Below are positions 61,475-64,000 of a stretch of DNA of 64,000 nt, piece by piece. The position numbers and the translations under genes are program-made. Each line of letters opens with the position of its first letter. Positions within the stretch are counted from its first letter, which is position 1. The stretch comes from Verrucomicrobiota bacterium JB022 (GTDB lineage: Bacteria > Verrucomicrobiota > Verrucomicrobiia > Opitutales > Oceanipulchritudinaceae), in contig JAUTCQ010000012.1 in assembly GCA_030673845.1 (NCBI GenBank), forward strand, positions 371,218 through 435,217. The letters are read 5' to 3'. The notes under the pieces are model-generated. The model saw only the letters and a program-made list of their open reading frames with translations, did not search any database and was not told the DNA's origin.

Positions 61475-62821
61475 ATGCAGGAGCTCCTCATCGATTTCTG
61501 GCACTCCACCGGGTTTCACGGCCTGGAATGGGGCATGGTGCTGATGTGGGCGGTTGTCGCCCTCCTCCTCTACCTTGCCATCGCCAAACAGTTCGAACCG
61601 TTGCTGCTGGTGCCCATCTCGCTGGGCGCCATGCTGGCCAACCTGCCGATCTCGGAGATTATCCTCGCCCCGCCCACCACCACCGTCCAATGGATCGAGG
61701 TGAGTGCGGTGCAGCCGGGGATACCGACCTACACGATCGACCAGCGGCCCAACGTGCCTCAAGAGCTGAGATTTCCGAGCGAGGAAGCCCAATCGGACGC
61801 CAAAGCCCACCACCTCACCCCCAACCACGATTACGGCATTCGCAGCCAGGTAGTCGAAGGTGACCGGGTGTATCAGGAGGTGGAGAATGTCACCCCGGGT
61901 GGACTCCTCTATTACATCAACCAGGGCGTCGTACTCGGCCTCTTCCCGCCGATCATCTTCCTCGGCGTGGGTGCCTTGACCGACTTCGGGCCGCTGATTG
62001 CCAACCCGCGCACGCTGTTGCTCGGCGGCGCCGCCCAGATCGGGATCTTCGCCACCTTCCTCGGTGCGGCCGCCACCCCGTGGTTTACGCTCAAGGAAGC
62101 CGCCTCCATCGGTATCATCGGTGGTGCGGACGGCCCGACCTCGATCTACACCTCGTCCATCCTTGCGCCCGATTTGCTGGGGGCGATTGCCGTGGCCGCC
62201 TACTCCTACATGGCGCTCGTCCCGGTGATCCAGCCGCCCATCATGCGCCTCTTCACGACCAAGGCGGAGCGCAAGATCCGCATGACGAAGCTGCGCAACG
62301 TGAGCAAGCTGGAGAAGCTGGTGTTCGCCGTAGCGGTGATGGGCTTCTGCTGCATCGTGGTGCCCAGCGCGGCCCCGTTGATCGGCATGCTCTTCATCGG
62401 CAACATCCTGCGTGAGTGCGGCGTTACCGACCGCCTCTCGAAGGCCGCCCAGAACGAGATCATCAACATCGTGACGATCTTCCTCGGGGTGAGCGTGGGC
62501 CTGAAGATGGAGAGCCACAAGTTCCTCGACCCGCGCACGCTCGGCATCCTGGCACTCGGCATCGTGGCTTTCGTGGTCGCAACCGCCGGTGGGGTGTTGA
62601 TGGCCAAGCTGATGAACGTCTTCAGCAAGACGAAGATCAACCCGCTGATCGGCAGTGCCGGCGTCAGCGCGGTGCCGATGGCCGCCCGCGTGAGCCACGT
62701 GGAGGGCCAGAAGGCCGACTCGTCCAACTACCTGCTCTACCACGCCATGGGCCCCAATGTGGCCGGCGTGATCGGCAGTGCGCTGGCAGCCGGTTACTTC
62801 ATCTCGGTGCTCGGGGGTTGA
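61475..62821 (+). CDS. mmdB: Sodium-pumping decarboxylase beta subunit
   Basis: The 448-residue membrane protein decarboxylates carboxybiotin and exports Na+. It has an N-terminal amphipathic helix, the motif YLAIAKQFEPLLLVPISLGAMLANLP, a hydrophilic insertion (about 66-140), then FLGVGALTDFGPLIANPRTLLLGGAAQ, GIIGGADGPTSIY with the essential Asp, and the C-terminal GSAGVSAVPMAARVSHVEGQKAD. Around ten membrane segments are expected. The family also includes OadB and GcdB; context decides for methylmalonyl-CoA. It closes the operon that conserves energy from succinate-to-propionate conversion. Confidence 0.93.
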   Translation: MQELLIDFWHSTGFHGLEWGMVLMWAVVALLLYLAIAKQFEPLLLVPISLGAMLANLPISEIILAPPTTTVQWIEVSAVQPGIPTYTIDQRPNVPQELRFPSEEAQSDAKAHHLTPNHDYGIRSQVVEGDRVYQEVENVTPGGLLYYINQGVVLGLFPPIIFLGVGALTDFGPLIANPRTLLLGGAAQIGIFATFLGAAATPWFTLKEAASIGIIGGADGPTSIYTSSILAPDLLGAIAVAAYSYMALVPVIQPPIMRLFTTKAERKIRMTKLRNVSKLEKLVFAVAVMGFCCIVVPSAAPLIGMLFIGNILRECGVTDRLSKAAQNEIINIVTIFLGVSVGLKMESHKFLDPRTLGILALGIVAFVVATAGGVLMAKLMNVFSKTKINPLIGSAGVSAVPMAARVSHVEGQKADSSNYLLYHAMGPNVAGVIGSALAAGYFISVLGG

Positions 62822-62852
62822 TTCCGGCGACAGTTTGTTTTCTACTGCGGCA

Positions 62853-63782
62853 ATGGGCTCGATGCTCATTGCCGCTTTTTATAAATTCGTATCGTTCCCG
62901 CAGTTCCGCGACTGGCAGCCCCGCATCTTCGAGCGAGGCGAGCAACTGGGCCTGCGTGGCACGGTGCTGGTCGCGCATGAAGGGGTCAACAGCACGCTCG
63001 CGGGCCCGCCCGAAGGCGTCCGCACATTCCTGGATTACCTGGAGCACGAGGTGGGGCTTGGCCCGATCGAGCGCAAGTATGCGGAGACGGCCGAGATGCC
63101 CTTCCGCCGCTGGAAGGTGCGCCTGAAAAAGGAGATCGTGACGATGGGCCAGCCGGGCATCGACCCGAACCAGATCGTGGGCACCTACGTCGCTCCCCAG
63201 GAGTGGAATCGCCTGATTACCGACCCGGAGGTGGTGGTAGTCGATACGCGCAACGATTATGAGGTGGAGCTGGGGACCTTCCAGCGCGCGATCAACCCCA
63301 ATACCGAGTCGTTTCGCGACTTCCCGGAGTGGGTGCGCGAGAACCTCGACCCGGCCCAGCATCGCAAGGTCGCGATGTTTTGCACTGGGGGCATCCGTTG
63401 CGAAAAGGCGACCGCCTACCTCAAGCAACAGGGCTTTGAAGAGGTCTACCACCTGCAGGGCGGCATCCTGAAGTATCTGGAAGAAGTGCCCGCCCAAAAC
63501 AGTACGTGGGAGGGCGAATGCTTCGTCTTCGACGAGCGCGTGACCGTCAACCACGAGCTGGAGCCGGGCACGTATGCGCTCTGCGGCGGCTGTCGCCACC
63601 CGATCGACGCCGGAGACCAGCGCAGCGCCTACTACGAGGAAGGCGTCTCCTGCCCCTACTGCTACGAGGGCCTGAGCGAAGAAAGGCGCGCCAGCCGACG
63701 CGAGCGCCACCGCCAGATGCAACTGGCCAAGCAGCGCGGCTACGATCACCTGGGGGCGAAGCTGCCGCTGCCGGAAGCTTAA
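62853..63782 (+). CDS. trhO: tRNA uridine(34) hydroxylase TrhO (rhodanese family)
   Basis: TrhO (formerly YceA) makes 5-hydroxyuridine at position 34 of tRNAs. From the ATG at 62853 it has 309 residues; 62862 is an alternative start. The N-terminal ferredoxin-like domain is AAFYKFVSFPQFRDW, GLRGTVLVAHEGVNSTLAG. The rhodanese domain has VVVVDTRNDYEVELGTF and the catalytic Cys loop MFCTGGIRCEKATAYL. The C-terminal zinc-type Cys motif is ALCGGCRHPI and SCPYCYEG. Its stop overlaps the stop of the convergent gene at TTAA. Confidence 0.93.
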   Translation: MGSMLIAAFYKFVSFPQFRDWQPRIFERGEQLGLRGTVLVAHEGVNSTLAGPPEGVRTFLDYLEHEVGLGPIERKYAETAEMPFRRWKVRLKKEIVTMGQPGIDPNQIVGTYVAPQEWNRLITDPEVVVVDTRNDYEVELGTFQRAINPNTESFRDFPEWVRENLDPAQHRKVAMFCTGGIRCEKATAYLKQQGFEEVYHLQGGILKYLEEVPAQNSTWEGECFVFDERVTVNHELEPGTYALCGGCRHPIDAGDQRSAYYEEGVSCPYCYEGLSEERRASRRERHRQMQLAKQRGYDHLGAKLPLPEA

Positions 63783-64000
63783 CTCGCGGCCGCGAAGCGC
63801 TGACGCAGCCAGCGAATGAAGGCAGGCCCCTTGATGCCTACGCCATTGAAATTCGGCTCCAGCATCAGGACGTCTGCCAAGGTGAGCCGGGCAGCATCTT
63901 CCTGAGGCCGGAACGAGTCGACTTGGTTCAGTAGCTCGGTCATGTGCCCATCCAGCTCGACCTCGCCCGGGAGAAAGTCCGCGGAATCCGCATCCATCCG
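63779..64000 (-). CDS. C-terminal end of an unidentified gene (5' part outside window)
   Basis: The minus-strand frame is open from the right edge (64000) to the stop at 63779-63781, giving 73 codons. There is an internal ATG at 63997, but the frame continues upstream through an Arg codon, so this is probably the end of a longer protein. Visible sequence includes FLPGEVELDGHMTELLNQVDSF and IKGPAFIRWLRQRF. I do not recognise the family. It converges with trhO. Confidence 0.5.
   Translation of the reverse strand, partial: RMDADSADFLPGEVELDGHMTELLNQVDSFRPQEDAARLTLADVLMLEPNFNGVGIKGPAFIRWLRQRFAAAS

Noticed and set aside
61670-61900. Hydrophilic insertion in the decarboxylase beta subunit as a novel domain
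   Set aside because: Related OadB-type proteins also have a variable hydrophilic segment at this position, so it is not exceptional.

Overview
The window looks like chromosome of a Gram-negative, moderately GC-rich, saccharolytic bacterium, most likely a Verrucomicrobiota member of the Opitutia (Opitutales/Puniceicoccales type). This is inference from gene content: LPS synthesis (LpxA), large TonB-dependent receptors next to glycosidases, a PEP-CTERM protein, a secreted pectate lyase with autotransporter-type repeats, a FabA/FabB pair and a sodium-pumping methylmalonyl-CoA decarboxylase. No rRNA or taxonomic marker is present.

Layout. (1) 1-14194, all leftward: a pectin/rhamnogalacturonan-type utilisation locus with a TonB-dependent receptor, a GH28 polygalacturonase, two six-hairpin glycosidase-like proteins and a PL1-type pectate lyase that runs off the left edge. 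(2) 14195-14998: an AT-rich gap. (3) 14999-25337, rightward: a complete type I-E CRISPR-Cas system (cas3, cas8e, cse2, cas6e, cas7e, cas5e, cas1, cas2), a stand-alone DnaQ-like exonuclease, and an array of 25 repeats and 24 spacers with an exact 61-bp period. (4) 25363-42062: a cell-surface signalling region. It holds three paralogous secreted proteins, a secreted beta-helix protein, a TonB-dependent receptor with an STN signalling domain, an ECF sigma factor, a divergent FecR anti-sigma factor, and a DUF3450-ExbB-ExbB-ExbD-ExbD-TonB-TPR operon. (5) 42149-52902: housekeeping genes (esterase, lpxA-pdxA, CoA-transferase/GNAT fusion, fabA-fabB, tRNA-Phe, tRNA-Arg) separated by palindromic repeat elements. 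(6) 53405-62821: a propionate module with mutA-mutB leftward and mce-mmdA-mmdD-(HicB/epsilon fusion)-mmdC-mmdB rightward, which would convert succinyl-CoA to propionyl-CoA while pumping Na+. (7) trhO and the end of an unidentified gene close the window.

The strongest new observation is a 21-22 bp bipartite box, GTMAC-N8-TTGGTAGA, upstream of six transcription units in region 4: the three paralogues, the beta-helix gene, the STN receptor and, with a 9-bp spacer, fecR. It defines a candidate regulon for the local ECF/FecR/receptor trio. Within that regulon, two of the three paralogues end in a tryptophan-rich C-terminal module where the third carries a PEP-CTERM signal, which suggests an alternative surface-sorting or binding module. 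A second unusual item is a HicB-like domain fused to the conserved tail of the methylmalonyl-CoA decarboxylase delta/epsilon subunits. The intergenic regions also hold a MITE-like element with 12-bp terminal inverted repeats and a pair of hairpin repeats with compensatory stem changes.
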